Numbered from the stretch's first letter, positions 35,721 to 44,862 are shown. The stretch: DNA of 64,000 bases from Sphingomonas sanguinis (GCF_019297835.1 NZ_CP079203.1:4090001-4154000); one strand, 5' to 3'. Numbers and translations are program-made. The notes: a model not told the origin generated them from the letters alone.

Positions 35721-37994
35721 ATGACCATATCTGTTCCGCGCCTGTTGTGCGGCGTGGCTCTGTGTGTGTTGCCGGTGACGCAGGCTCGGGCGGAGACGGC
35801 GCCTGCCGCGCCAACCACCGAAGCGACGAAACCGGCCGAGGCGAAGGACGCCGCGAAGAAGGACGGCATCGTCGTCACCACGACGGCGCAGAAGCGTTTC
35901 GAGAATATCCAGAACGTGCCGCTGGCCGTTCAGGTCATCTCCCCGGCCGAATTGGACGCGCATGGGGTGCGCCACTTTCAGGAACTGGGCAAGGTCAGCC
36001 CCTCGCTGGTCATCCGCCCGGCGGAACAGCCGGTCAACGGCACCGTCTCGCTCCGGGGCGTCGGCACGCTGGCCTTCGGCATCGGGGTCGAGACCGCCGT
36101 CGCGATCACCGTCGACGGCGCGGCGCTGCCCTTCATGGCGCGCGTCTATACCGACCTGCCCGACATCGCCCAGATCGAGGTGCTGCGCGGGCCACAGAGC
36201 ACGCTCTATGGCAAGGCGGCCTCGGCGGGTCTGGTCAAGATCATGACGGTGCAGCCCACCGACGACTATCATGTGCGCGGCAACATGACCGTCACCGGCG
36301 ACCACGAATATGGCGCCAATGTCAGCGTGACCGGGCCGATCAGCGATACGCTCGGCTATGTCCTGTCGACGGGCTATTCCAACTGGGACGGCAATGTCCG
36401 CAACCTGTTCAACGGCAAGCGGACCAACGGCCGCGAGACCTTCAACACGCGCGGCAAGCTGCGCTGGAAGGCGTCGCCCGACGTCACCTTTACCCTGTCA
36501 GGCAACTATGTCGACGGCAACGCCACGATCGCGCGGCCCTTCGTCGCGGTGGCATCGGACGCGCTGCTGCGGGGCGTCGCGGGACAGACCCCGTCCGTCG
36601 TCTTCCCCGGCGTGACGCTGAGCCGGGACAATCAGGACGTCAGCAACAATTACTGGTCGCACAACAAATTCTCCGGCGGCGGCGCGTTGCTGCGGAGCGA
36701 GGCCAATATCGGCCGGATGAACATCCTGTCGCTCACCTCCTATGACCGGTTCCGCCTAAACGACCATCTCGATCAGGACGACACCTCGTCCCCCGCCGCG
36801 ATCGGCAGCAACATTCAGGTCGGCGCGTTCAAGTCGCGCATGTTCACGCAGGAGCTCCGCCTTTTGTCGCCCGGCGAGGATGCGTTCCGCTATGCGCTGG
36901 GCGTCTATTACGCCAATACCGGCTTTGATCGCCCGTTCCAGCGCGGCCCGGCCTTCTCGCTGGCCAACTGGTACGCCACCACGGGATCGCGTCAGGTCGC
37001 CGGTTTCGGCCAGATCGACTGGGAGTTCGTGCCGAAGCTGACCGGGACCGTCGGCGGGCGTATCCAGAACGAGCGGGTCAAATATACCTTCGCCGACAAT
37101 CTGGCCCGGACTAACTATGCCGGGAATGCCGACGATACCGCCGCCACCTATCATCTGGGCCTGACCTATCAGGCGACGCCCGATGTCATGACCTTCGCCA
37201 GCTATTCGACCGGTTACAAGGGCCAGACCTATGACCTGACGACCGGGTTCAACCAGAACCGGGCGGCAGCGGGGCCGGTCAAGCCGGAGCGGTCGCGCGA
37301 CCGCGAGCTGGGCATCCGCACCCAGTTCTTCGACCGGCACCTGACGCTGAACGCGACGCTGTTCGACACCGACTACACCAATCTCCAGGCGCAGACGATC
37401 GAGACGCTGGCGGACGGCACGAGCAACTTTCGCCTGACCAATGTCGGCAAGTTCAACACGCGCGGTGTCGAGATCGAGACGGCGGCGCGTCTCGGCCGCG
37501 ACATCGCGCTACGCGGGGCGATCACCTATCTGGATGCCAAATACACATCCTTCCCCTCGGCGCAGTGCTATCCGATGCAGACGGCGGCGCAGGGGTGCAG
37601 CGGCTCGCCCGCCCGCCGCGATCTGACCGACGTCCGCGCGCCGCAGGCCCCGATGTGGAAGGGCAACTGGTCGGTCGATTATACGCCGCCGCTGACCGAC
37701 ACGCTGGACGGCTTCGCGCAGGTCAGCGGGGAATATCAGTCGAGCCTCTATTATGTCGCGGCCGATCCCCAGACCTTTCAGCCGGGCTTCGCGATCTTCG
37801 ACCTGCATCTGGGCGTCCGGTCGCACGACCGCCGCTGGGACGTGACGGCGTTCGTCAACAACCTGTTCGACCAGCAATACTACGCCTCGCTGGTCAATAC
37901 GGCGGGCAATTTTGCCGGGCGCATGGCGACCCAGGCTGTGCTGCCGCGCGACTTCCGCCGCTATGCGGGCGTACGGTTCGGGGTGAATTTCTAA
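35721..37994 (+). CDS. TonB-dependent receptor downstream of the oxoprolinase unit
   Basis: A 757-residue receptor preceded by an unusually strong ribosome site (AAGGAGGGGAGTAATA). A signal peptide ends at QARAE; an Ala/Lys/Thr-rich linker precedes the plug (DGIVVTTTAQKRFENIQNVPLAVQVISPAEL, FQELGKVSPSLVIRPAEQP, VSLRGVGTLAFGIGVE). The barrel ends in YAGVRFGVNF. The plug type (TAQKR...NIQNVP) is that of siderophore/polyphenol-like sphingomonad receptors. It starts 101 bp after DUF2891 on the same strand; an AT-rich patch before it (TAATTTAAACAAT) may be its own promoter. It could carry the oxoprolinase substrate across the outer membrane. Confidence 0.9.
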   Translation: MTISVPRLLCGVALCVLPVTQARAETAPAAPTTEATKPAEAKDAAKKDGIVVTTTAQKRFENIQNVPLAVQVISPAELDAHGVRHFQELGKVSPSLVIRPAEQPVNGTVSLRGVGTLAFGIGVETAVAITVDGAALPFMARVYTDLPDIAQIEVLRGPQSTLYGKAASAGLVKIMTVQPTDDYHVRGNMTVTGDHEYGANVSVTGPISDTLGYVLSTGYSNWDGNVRNLFNGKRTNGRETFNTRGKLRWKASPDVTFTLSGNYVDGNATIARPFVAVASDALLRGVAGQTPSVVFPGVTLSRDNQDVSNNYWSHNKFSGGGALLRSEANIGRMNILSLTSYDRFRLNDHLDQDDTSSPAAIGSNIQVGAFKSRMFTQELRLLSPGEDAFRYALGVYYANTGFDRPFQRGPAFSLANWYATTGSRQVAGFGQIDWEFVPKLTGTVGGRIQNERVKYTFADNLARTNYAGNADDTAATYHLGLTYQATPDVMTFASYSTGYKGQTYDLTTGFNQNRAAAGPVKPERSRDRELGIRTQFFDRHLTLNATLFDTDYTNLQAQTIETLADGTSNFRLTNVGKFNTRGVEIETAARLGRDIALRGAITYLDAKYTSFPSAQCYPMQTAAQGCSGSPARRDLTDVRAPQAPMWKGNWSVDYTPPLTDTLDGFAQVSGEYQSSLYYVAADPQTFQPGFAIFDLHLGVRSHDRRWDVTAFVNNLFDQQYYASLVNTAGNFAGRMATQAVLPRDFRRYAGVRFGVNF

Positions 37995-37995
37995 A

Positions 37996-38117
37996 CTCTT
38001 CCCCCTGCAAGGGGAGGGGGACCATGCGCAGCATGGTGGAGGGGTGTCCCCCTATCGAGAGCGGGACACCCCTCCGTCAGGCCTGACGGCCCGCCACCTC
38101 CCCTGCAAGGGGAGGAA
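37996..38117. repeat. dispersed GC-rich repeat element, copy A
   Basis: About 122 bp with terminal palindromes (CCCCCTGCAAGGGGAGGGGG at the left, CCTCCCCTGCAAGGGGAGG at the right) and an inner GGAGGGGTGTCCCC ... GGGACACCCCTCC inverted repeat. The same order of blocks, with scattered differences, is found at 43600-43720. It begins two bases after the TonB receptor stop and sits between convergent genes, so it can end transcription from both sides. Confidence 0.8.
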
Positions 38118-38127
38118 TGTACTGGCA

Positions 38128-38880
38128 TCAAATCTTCAAATGCGCCGTCCGGTCGCGCTTGGCGGCCAGCGCCTGACGTACTTCCGCCACCGCACGAGCT
38201 TCGCTGGCAATCAGCAGGCCTTCGAGCGCGGCGGTCAGGTGCCGCTGCATCGCGACCCGCGACGCGACGGGATCGCGCGAGCGGAGCGCCTCCAGGATCG
38301 CGGCATGATGCTCGACGATCGGGCGCACGTCGATCTCGCGCACCTTGGCGTCGAGCAGCACGCTCTCGGCCGAGCGGAGCCGTTGTTCCCAGAGCCGGTC
38401 GATCGTCTCCAGAATGGCGCTGTTGCGTGTCGAGCGGGCGATCAGCGTGTGGAAGGCCCGGTCGGCATGGAAGGCGCCGCCGACCGTGTTATTCTCCTCC
38501 TCGATCGCATCGACCAGAGTCGCCAGCTCATCCAGTTCGCTATCCGTAATCTGCGAGGCTGCCAGCGCCGCCGCCTCCGGCTCGAACAACAGGCGCGCCT
38601 CGGCCACTTCCATCGCGGAGACGCCGAAATCGGGCGTCTCGCCCTGGCCCGGCAGCGCCACGACATGCGCGCCCGACCCGATCCGCACTTCGATAAAACC
38701 CTGGACTTCCAGTGCGATCAGCGCCTCACGGATGACCGGACGGCTGACGTCGAACCGCGTCGCCAGCTCGCGTTCGGCGGGCATGCGCGTGCCGATCGGG
38801 TAGCGGCCCTCCTGCAACTCGGTGATCAGCGTGCGGGCGAGTTCCCGGTAGAGCCGGTCCTGGGTCGTGTTGTTGTCCAT
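38128..38880 (-). CDS. FadR-subfamily GntR transcription regulator
   Basis: A 250-residue DNA-binding regulator. The winged helix fills residues 8-75 (ELQEGRYPIGTRMPAERELATRFDVSRPVIREALIALEVQGFI), and the FadR-type FCD effector domain follows with the metal/ligand histidines in ADRAFHTLIARST, EHHAAILEALRSRD and AMQRHL. ATG at 38880 is preferred to the adjacent GTG. Proteins of this subfamily commonly sense sugar acids or other carboxylates. Two direct repeats GTCAG(A/G)CCAAT lie 47-72 bp before its start, suggesting self-control. It may govern the glycan genes, the oxoprolinase unit or both; genome position alone does not decide. Confidence 0.9.
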   Translation of the reverse strand: MDNNTTQDRLYRELARTLITELQEGRYPIGTRMPAERELATRFDVSRPVIREALIALEVQGFIEVRIGSGAHVVALPGQGETPDFGVSAMEVAEARLLFEPEAAALAASQITDSELDELATLVDAIEEENNTVGGAFHADRAFHTLIARSTRNSAILETIDRLWEQRLRSAESVLLDAKVREIDVRPIVEHHAAILEALRSRDPVASRVAMQRHLTAALEGLLIASEARAVAEVRQALAAKRDRTAHLKI

Positions 38881-38926
38881 CACGACCCTTATAGGGGCCG
38901 AGGCGGGATGCTGGTCAAGCGCCAGT

Positions 38927-38952
38927 GTCAGACCAATGTTTGTCAGGCCAAT
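38927..38952 (-). promoter_or_regulatory. direct repeats GTCAG(A/G)CCAAT upstream of the GntR gene
   Basis: GTCAGACCAAT at 38927-38937 and GTCAGGCCAAT at 38942-38952 are spaced 15 bases start to start. On the gene's own strand they read ATTGG(C/T)CTGAC, close to the ATTGGTCAG words at 3140, 8673 and 21111 and to the TTGGTxxGACC pattern common for FadR/PdhR-like proteins. The second copy overlaps the last codons of the upstream glpR gene. Confidence 0.45.
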
Positions 38953-39752
38953 TGCGACATTGGATGGCGGTCGGTTTTGACGACGATTGTCCCGGCGGCG
39001 CGCGCAGCCTCCGCCAGCCGGGCATCCGCCGTGTCAGTGACGAGGAAATCGACATCGCGCATGTCGCCGACCCGCACCGGTGCGGCGCGTTCCAGCTTGG
39101 AGCCGTCAATGGCCAGCAGCACCTGTCGCGCCTGGGCGATGATCGTCTGCGACACCCGCACCTCGTCCACGTCGAAGTCGAGGAAGCTGCCGTCCGGGTC
39201 GATCGCCGACGCGCCGATCAACGCCATGTCGACCTTGAACCCCCGGATGAAGTCCATCGCCAGCGCACCCACCACCGCGCGGTCGCTGGCGCGGACCCGG
39301 CCCCCGGCGGCGATCACCTCGATCGAGGGGCGGCCGCCAAGAATGTCGACGACGTTCAGATTGTTGGTGATGACCATCAGGTCGCGGTGATCGACCAGTG
39401 CCCTGGCGATCGCCTCGGTCGTGGAGCCGATATTGATGAAGAGGCTGGCCCCGTTGGGGACGAGCGCGGCGGCAGCGGCGCCGATCGCAGCCTTGGCGGG
39501 GGCGGCGACGCTGCGCCGCTCGGCATAGGCGAGGTTGTCGGTGCCCGAGGTCACGACCGCGCCGCCATGGACCCGCGCCAGCATCGACTGGCCCGCCAGG
39601 ATATTCAGGTCCTTGCGGATGGTCTGCGGCGTCACGCCCAGCTTTTCGGCGAGTTCGTCCACGCTGACGCTGCCCGTCCGGCGCGCGACGTCGAGGATCG
39701 CGGCATGACGGCTTGCGACGATCTCCGCCGATCCGGGGGCGGTGGGCTTCAC
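38943..39752 (-). CDS. glpR: DeoR-family repressor, probable GlpR
   Basis: A 269-residue repressor. The DeoR helix-turn-helix is at about 15-65 (ILDVARRTGSVSVDELAEKLGVTPQTIRKDLNIL), followed by HGGAVV and the sugar-phosphate-sensing DeoRC domain (ASLFINIGSTTEAIARAL, MVITNNLNVVDIL). GTG at 39752 overlaps the glpD stop by 4 bases. Family role: represses glycerol genes until glycerol-3-phosphate binds. Position behind glpD and opposite glpK supports this. Candidate operator-like words lie in the glpD-glpK gap. Confidence 0.88.
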   Translation of the reverse strand: MKPTAPGSAEIVASRHAAILDVARRTGSVSVDELAEKLGVTPQTIRKDLNILAGQSMLARVHGGAVVTSGTDNLAYAERRSVAAPAKAAIGAAAAALVPNGASLFINIGSTTEAIARALVDHRDLMVITNNLNVVDILGGRPSIEVIAAGGRVRASDRAVVGALAMDFIRGFKVDMALIGASAIDPDGSFLDFDVDEVRVSQTIIAQARQVLLAIDGSKLERAAPVRVGDMRDVDFLVTDTADARLAEAARAAGTIVVKTDRHPMSQLA

Positions 39753-41254
39753 GCGATGCCCTGCCCGGCGAGATAGGCGGCCAGCCGCTCAGGCGTCTCG
39801 GGGGGCACGTGCAGGCCCAGCTTGCTGCGGCGATAGAGGATGTCCTCCACCGTACGCGCCCATTCGGTCTTCACCAGATAATCGACCTCGGCGGTGTGCA
39901 GCCCGCCGCCCAGATCGGGGCCGAGATCGCCTTGGCCGAGCACTGCCTCGACGCGCGTGCCATAGGCGCGGGCCAGACGGCGCAGCAGGGCAGGGGGCAG
40001 ATCGCGATGCCGGGCGGTCAGATCGCGCAGGAAACCATCGAAATCCGCGTCCGCAATATCCCCACCAGGCAGCACCGCCCCGGCCGTCCACGCCCCCCCG
40101 GCTTGTGAGAAGAAACGCGCGAGTTCGCGCATCGCATGCTCGGCGAGCTTGCGATAGGTGGTGATCTTGCCGCCGAAGATATTGAGCATCGGCGCCCGGC
40201 TTTCGCTCTCCGCGCCCGTATCGAGGTCGAGCACATAGTCGCGCGTCACCGCCGACGCATTGGCCGAATGATCGTCATAGAGCGGGCGGATACCGGCATA
40301 GCTCCACACGATATCGGCCTCCCCGGTCTTCCGTGCGAAATAGCGGTTCACCGTGTCGAGCAGATAGGTGGTTTCCGCCGCGCCGATCTGCGCCTTGGCG
40401 GGCGCGTCGGTCCAGGGTTCGTCGGTGGTGCCGACCAGCGTGAACTTACCCTCATAGGGAATGGCGAAGACGATCCGCCGGTCGTCATTCTGGAGCATGA
40501 AGGCATGGTCGCCCTCATAGAGGCGCGGCACGATGATATGGCTGCCCTTGACCAGCCGGACGCCGCGATCGGCGCGTGCGCCGTGGGTGCGGCCGATGAC
40601 GTCGGCGACCCAGGGGCCCGCCGCATTGACCAGTGCGCGGGCGCGGACGGTGCGGGTCTTGCCCGCCGCTTCGATCGTCGCGACCCAGCCATCGCCCTCG
40701 CGCTTCGCATCGACCAGCGTCGTGCGCGTTTCGATCCGCGCGCCGCGCTCCGCCGCGTCCATCGCGTTAAGGACGACGAGGCGGCTGTCCTCCACCCAGC
40801 AGTCCGAATACACGAAAGCCTTGCCCTTTCGCGGCGAAAGCCCGTCGCCCAGCGCCGATCGCTCCAACGCGACGGTCCGCGTGCCCGGCAGCTTCTCGCG
40901 ACCACCCAGATGATCGTAAAGAAACAGGCCCAGCCGCACCATCCAGGCGGGGCGCGGCGACTGGGTCTGCGGCAGGACGAAGGACAGCGGCCAGATGATG
41001 TGCGGCGCCATGTTCAGCAGCCGTTCGCGCTCGATCAGCGCCTCTCGCACCAGCCGGAACTCGCCATATTCCAGATAGCGCAGACCGCCATGGATCAGCT
41101 TGGTCGAGGCGGAGGACGTGTGGCTCGCCAGATCGTCCTGCTCGACCAGCATCACCGACAGGCCGCGCCCGGCGGCGTCGCGCGCGATGCCTGCGCCGTT
41201 GATCCCGCCGCCGACGATCAGCAGGTCGATCCTCTCCATCGCATGGTCCGTCAT
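39749..41254 (-). CDS. glpD: aerobic glycerol-3-phosphate dehydrogenase
   Basis: A 501-residue FAD enzyme that oxidises glycerol-3-phosphate to dihydroxyacetone phosphate and passes electrons to quinone at the inner membrane. The dinucleotide fold is at residues 8-30 (DLLIVGGGINGAGIARDAAG), then STKLIHGGLRYLEYGEF, the substrate region NAAGPWVADV, and the C-terminal helical domain ending in DIADADFDGFL...LVKTEWARTVEDILYRR. ATG at 41254 has AGGGAC upstream; ATG at 41239 is a possible shorter start. First gene of glpD-glpR, divergent from glpK. Confidence 0.93.
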   Translation of the reverse strand: MTDHAMERIDLLIVGGGINGAGIARDAAGRGLSVMLVEQDDLASHTSSASTKLIHGGLRYLEYGEFRLVREALIERERLLNMAPHIIWPLSFVLPQTQSPRPAWMVRLGLFLYDHLGGREKLPGTRTVALERSALGDGLSPRKGKAFVYSDCWVEDSRLVVLNAMDAAERGARIETRTTLVDAKREGDGWVATIEAAGKTRTVRARALVNAAGPWVADVIGRTHGARADRGVRLVKGSHIIVPRLYEGDHAFMLQNDDRRIVFAIPYEGKFTLVGTTDEPWTDAPAKAQIGAAETTYLLDTVNRYFARKTGEADIVWSYAGIRPLYDDHSANASAVTRDYVLDLDTGAESESRAPMLNIFGGKITTYRKLAEHAMRELARFFSQAGGAWTAGAVLPGGDIADADFDGFLRDLTARHRDLPPALLRRLARAYGTRVEAVLGQGDLGPDLGGGLHTAEVDYLVKTEWARTVEDILYRRSKLGLHVPPETPERLAAYLAGQGIA

Positions 41255-41375
41255 GCCGCTTGTCCCTGTTCTTGAGCGCCCCCCTTGCTATACCATGTCA
41301 GCACAAAGCGAAAGCATTGACGTTCATATGAAAGCGTGTGACGTTTCGAAACGAAAACAGGGAGAGGGGTGAGCG
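41255..41375. promoter_or_regulatory. divergent glpD / glpK promoter with candidate GlpR operators
   Basis: This AT-richer 121-bp gap contains three related words: CAAAGCGAAAGC at 41304-41315, GTTCATATGAAAGC at 41322-41335 and GTTTCGAAACGAAAAC at 41343-41358. The last two are partly palindromic (TTCATATGAA, TTTCGAAA). DeoR-type repressors often bind tandem copies of words rich in TTTCG/CGAAA. Ribosome site GGGAGAGG for glpK lies at the right end. Confidence 0.5.
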
Positions 41376-42869
41376 ATGGCGTCGCACATTCTGGTGATCG
41401 ATCAGGGGACGACCTCGACGCGCAGCATCGTGTTCGATGGACAGGCCCGGCGGGTCGCCATCGCACAGGCCGAATTCGCGCAGCATTACCCCGCGCTGGG
41501 CTGGGTCGAGCATGACCCGGAGGATATCTGGCGCGACGCGCTGGCCACCGCGCGCAAGGCGATCACAGAGAGCGGCGTCGCTCCGGCGCAGATCGCCGCG
41601 ATCGGCATCACCAACCAGCGCGAGACGGCGGTCGTCTGGGACCGCGCCACCGGCGAGCCGATCCACCGCGCTATCGTCTGGCAGGATCGGCGCGGCACCG
41701 ATCTGTGCCAGACGCTGAAGGCGGACGGTGCCGAGGGGCTGGTGCGCGAGCGGACCGGCCTGCTGATCGATCCCTATTTCTCGGCGACCAAGCTCGCCTG
41801 GCTGCTCGACCATGTCGACGGCGCGCGGGGACGGGCCGAACGCGGCGAACTGGCGTTCGGCACGATCGACAGCTTCCTGCTCTGGCGGCTGACCGGCGGG
41901 GCGGTGCACGCGACCGATATCACCAATGCCAGCCGTACGATGCTGTTCGACATCCATCGCGGGATCTGGGACGAGGAATTGTGCCGGTTGCTGCGCGTGC
42001 CGATGGCGATGCTGCCGGAGGTGCATGACAATGCGCATGTCTTCGGCACCACCACGCCCGATCTGCTTGGCGCGGCGATCCCGATCGCGGGGATGGCGGG
42101 GGACCAGCAGGCGGCTTTGTTCGGCCAAGCCTGTTTCCGTCACGGCATGGCCAAATCGACCTATGGCACCGGCTGTTTCATGCTGCTCAACACCGGTGAG
42201 ACGGCGGTCGCGTCGAAGCACCGGCTGCTGACCACGCCCGCGTACCGGCTGAACGGCAAAACGACCTATGCGCTTGAGGGATCGATCTTCGTCGCGGGCG
42301 CGGCGGTGAAGTGGCTGCGTGACGGCCTGGGCGTCATCACCCATGCCAGCCAGACCGACGATCTGGCGACGCAAGTGCCCGACAGCCACGGCGTCTATAT
42401 GGTCCCGGCCTTTGTCGGCATGGGCGCGCCCTATTGGGAGCCGGATGCGCGCGGGGCGATCTATGGCCTCACTTTGGGCGCGAGTGCGGCGCATCTGGCG
42501 CGCGCGGCGCTGGAGTCGGTCGCCTATCAGACGATGGACCTGGCCGAGGCGATGAAGGCCGATGCGGGCGAAGGCCCCGCCATCCTGCGCGTCGATGGCG
42601 GCATGGCGGCGAATGACTGGCTGTGCCGCTTTCTCGCCAACATGATCCGGACGCCAGTCGAGCGGCCTGCCGATCTCGAGACGACCGCGCGCGGCGCGGC
42701 CTTTCATGCCGGGCTGGCGACCGGGGTGTGGTCGGGCCTCGATGCGCTGGAGACGCTCTGGTCGCGGGAGGAATGTTTCGAGCCGTCCATGGCCGAGGAG
42801 GCCCGTGCGCCACTGGTCGCCGGGTGGCGCGACGCGGTAGCGCGGACGCTGGCCAAGCCGGGCGCGTGA
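41376..42869 (+). CDS. glpK: glycerol kinase
   Basis: A 497-residue FGGY kinase making glycerol-3-phosphate from glycerol and ATP in the cytoplasm. The start follows GGGAGAGGGG. Diagnostic segments are [17 protein letters not shown] at the N-terminus, [30 protein letters not shown] at about 75, [14 protein letters not shown] at about 160 and the second FGGY signature [22 protein letters not shown] at about 365. Length is standard. Two bases separate it from tpiA. No glycerol facilitator gene (glpF) is in the window. Confidence 0.95.
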   Translation: MASHILVIDQGTTSTRSIVFDGQARRVAIAQAEFAQHYPALGWVEHDPEDIWRDALATARKAITESGVAPAQIAAIGITNQRETAVVWDRATGEPIHRAIVWQDRRGTDLCQTLKADGAEGLVRERTGLLIDPYFSATKLAWLLDHVDGARGRAERGELAFGTIDSFLLWRLTGGAVHATDITNASRTMLFDIHRGIWDEELCRLLRVPMAMLPEVHDNAHVFGTTTPDLLGAAIPIAGMAGDQQAALFGQACFRHGMAKSTYGTGCFMLLNTGETAVASKHRLLTTPAYRLNGKTTYALEGSIFVAGAAVKWLRDGLGVITHASQTDDLATQVPDSHGVYMVPAFVGMGAPYWEPDARGAIYGLTLGASAAHLARAALESVAYQTMDLAEAMKADAGEGPAILRVDGGMAANDWLCRFLANMIRTPVERPADLETTARGAAFHAGLATGVWSGLDALETLWSREECFEPSMAEEARAPLVAGWRDAVARTLAKPGA

Positions 42870-42871
42870 CG

Positions 42872-43597
42872 ATGGCGAAGCGGCCGCTGCTGGTCGGCAA
42901 CTGGAAGATGCATGGCGATGGCGGCGACCTGGCCGTCATCGTCGCGATCGGAGAGGCAGCGCGGCGGCATCCGGCGGTCGATGTCGCGCTGTGCGTCCCT
43001 GCGACGCTGATCGACCGGGCGCAGCGCGTCTGCCCCGGCCTCGCCATCGGTGGGCAGGATTGCCATGCCGAGCCGAACGGCGCGCATACCGGGGACATTT
43101 CCGCCACGATGCTGCGCGAGGCGGGCGCGTCGCTGGTCCTGCTGGGTCATAGCGAGCGGCGGCACGATCATCATGAGGGTGACGCACTGATCGCCGCCAA
43201 GCTGCGGGCGGCGCGGGCGGCGGGCCTCGAGGTCGTGCTATGCGTCGGCGAGACGGCGGAGGATCATGCCGCCGGTCGCTCGGCGGCGGTGGTTCGGGAG
43301 CAATTGAGCTGGTCGCTGGCCGGGGCGGACGCGCAGGGGATCGCCATTGCCTATGAGCCCGTGTGGGCGATCGGTGGCGATATTACTCCCGACCCTGTGG
43401 AGGTTGCGACGATGGCCGGGCTGATCCGCGACACGGTTTCGGGAGTGCGGGTGTTGTACGGCGGTTCGGTGACGCCCGACAACGGCGCGGCGTTGTTTGC
43501 GCAGGGCGGGATCGATGGCTTCCTCGTCGGCCGACAGAGCTTGGAGGCCGATGCCTTTACGTCAATTTTAAAATTAATGGACGTGCCGACACGCTAA
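42872..43597 (+). CDS. tpiA: triose-phosphate isomerase, glycerol-operon type
   Basis: A 241-residue TIM barrel that interconverts dihydroxyacetone phosphate and glyceraldehyde-3-phosphate. All key residues are visible: Asn and Lys in VGNWKMHG, His in LLGHSERR, Glu in AYEPVWAIG and the phosphate loop in YGGSVTP. It begins 2 bases after the glpK stop, so it is co-translated and takes the product of GlpD into glycolysis. Most genomes of this kind have a second, housekeeping copy elsewhere, which cannot be judged here. Confidence 0.93.
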   Translation: MAKRPLLVGNWKMHGDGGDLAVIVAIGEAARRHPAVDVALCVPATLIDRAQRVCPGLAIGGQDCHAEPNGAHTGDISATMLREAGASLVLLGHSERRHDHHEGDALIAAKLRAARAAGLEVVLCVGETAEDHAAGRSAAVVREQLSWSLAGADAQGIAIAYEPVWAIGGDITPDPVEVATMAGLIRDTVSGVRVLYGGSVTPDNGAALFAQGGIDGFLVGRQSLEADAFTSILKLMDVPTR

Positions 43598-43599
43598 GC

Positions 43600-43720
43600 T
43601 TCCTCCCCTGTAAGGGGAGGGGGACCAGCGAAGCTGGTGGAGGGGTGTCCCCATCTCGATAGCGCGACACCTCTCCGTCAGCGCTGTGAGCCGCCACCTC
43701 CTCCCCGAGAAGGGGAGGAA
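43600..43720. repeat. dispersed GC-rich repeat element, copy B
   Basis: This matches the element at 37996-38117 block by block: CCTCCCCTGTAAGGGGAGGGGGACCA, GGTGGAGGGGTGTCCCC, CTCCGTCAG and a closing CTCC...AAGGGGAGGAA. It begins three bases after the tpiA stop. Its right 43 bp are inside the histidine kinase gene and supply that gene's last codons and stop, so the kinase tail SSPSRGGGGGSQR is repeat-derived. Confidence 0.8.
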
Positions 43721-44862
43721 AGTGGGTCGTCCGGCACCACCCATTCGAACGTCGTCACCGCCACCGGCAGTAGGCTCAACTCGCCCCCATGTCCCTGCGC
43801 GATCCGGCGGGCCAGGGTCAGGCCGATGCCCGAGCCCTCCGGCTTGGTGGTGTGGAACGGGCGGAAGATCCGCACCCGCTCCGGCGCGGGGACGCCTTGG
43901 CCGCTGTCCGACACGCGCATCACCAGCCGGTCCGCCTGCCCGACGACGGCAAGCCTCACCGCCGGGGCGACCGTCCCGGCCAGGGCGGCTTCGGCCGCAT
44001 TGTGGAGCAGTGCCCATAGCCCTTGCGTCATCTGGTCGCGGTCGCACCAGCCGGTCGCAGCCTCGGGCATGTCGACTGACAGCGTCACCCGGTCGCTGAA
44101 GCGCTCGGCGAACAGGCGGGACAGATCGCCGACCAGTTCCTCCATGTCCACCATGGCCCGTACCGGATCGGGCAGCCGGGCCAGCATCCGATAGGCCCGT
44201 GTGAAGCGCTCAAGCCCCTCGATCCGCCGGGTCAGCGTCGCCAATATGCCGGGCAGCCGTGCATCGCCCCGTTCCGCCGCCACCTGCGCGCTGTCGGCCA
44301 GCGAGACGATCGGTGACAGGCCGTTCAGGAGTTCGTGGCCGAGAATATCGATCATCTCGTTATCGGCATGAGCCTCGGCCGCGCGGCGTTCGGCCTCGAT
44401 ATCGACCAGCATCACCAGCGCACGGCCGGTGCCCGCCACCCGCTCGATTCGCCAGCTCCTGCCTTCATGGCGCAACTGCGTCTGCCCGGTATCGAGCAGT
44501 GCGGGCGGGGTCGGGATCACCCGGTCGTCGGTGGCGAACAGGCGGCGGCTGGCCCGGTTGATTGCCTGCGCTCGCCCGACATCGACGCGGAGCAGCGGCA
44601 GCGGAATCTGATCGAACAGCGCGTCCAGCGGCGGGCCGTCCGGGGCCGGGCGCGTCATTTCATGATCGCGACGCCCGCTCCCCGCCCGCGCCGCCGTCCA
44701 GCAGCCGGTTCCGATCAGCCAGGCGATGCACAGCCCCCCACCCAGGATCGACCCCAGCATTCCCTGCTGCCATGCCAGCAGCATCGTCGCACCAAGGGCG
44801 GCCAGCGCCAGCCCGGACAACGCCGCCGCGACCGCGCGTCGCCGCGACAGGTCAAAGCCCAT
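43678..44862 (-). CDS. sensor histidine kinase of the export-linked two-component system
   Basis: A 394-residue membrane kinase. Two N-terminal helices (about 8-60: AAALSGLALAALGATMLLAW and MLGSILGGGLCIAWLIGTG) with almost no periplasmic part, a PAS-like linker (PLPLLRVDVGRAQAINRASRRLF), an H box DILGHELLNGLSPIVSLADS, N box LWALLHNAAEAAL and G boxes VSDSGQGVP and GSGIGLTLARRIAQGHGG. The H box pattern HELLNxLSP is that of NtrB-like kinases. The start overlaps the regulator's 3' end by 11 bases. The C-terminal tail comes from a dispersed repeat. The signal is unknown; short sensors of this kind usually read the membrane. Confidence 0.88.
   Translation of the reverse strand: MGFDLSRRRAVAAALSGLALAALGATMLLAWQQGMLGSILGGGLCIAWLIGTGCWTAARAGSGRRDHEMTRPAPDGPPLDALFDQIPLPLLRVDVGRAQAINRASRRLFATDDRVIPTPPALLDTGQTQLRHEGRSWRIERVAGTGRALVMLVDIEAERRAAEAHADNEMIDILGHELLNGLSPIVSLADSAQVAAERGDARLPGILATLTRRIEGLERFTRAYRMLARLPDPVRAMVDMEELVGDLSRLFAERFSDRVTLSVDMPEAATGWCDRDQMTQGLWALLHNAAEAALAGTVAPAVRLAVVGQADRLVMRVSDSGQGVPAPERVRIFRPFHTTKPEGSGIGLTLARRIAQGHGGELSLLPVAVTTFEWVVPDDPLSSPSRGGGGGSQR

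Noticed and set aside
38943-38952. Second GTCAGGCCAAT word as a strong operator
   Set aside because: It overlaps the final codons of glpR, so coding constraint could explain it; kept only as part of a tentative pair.
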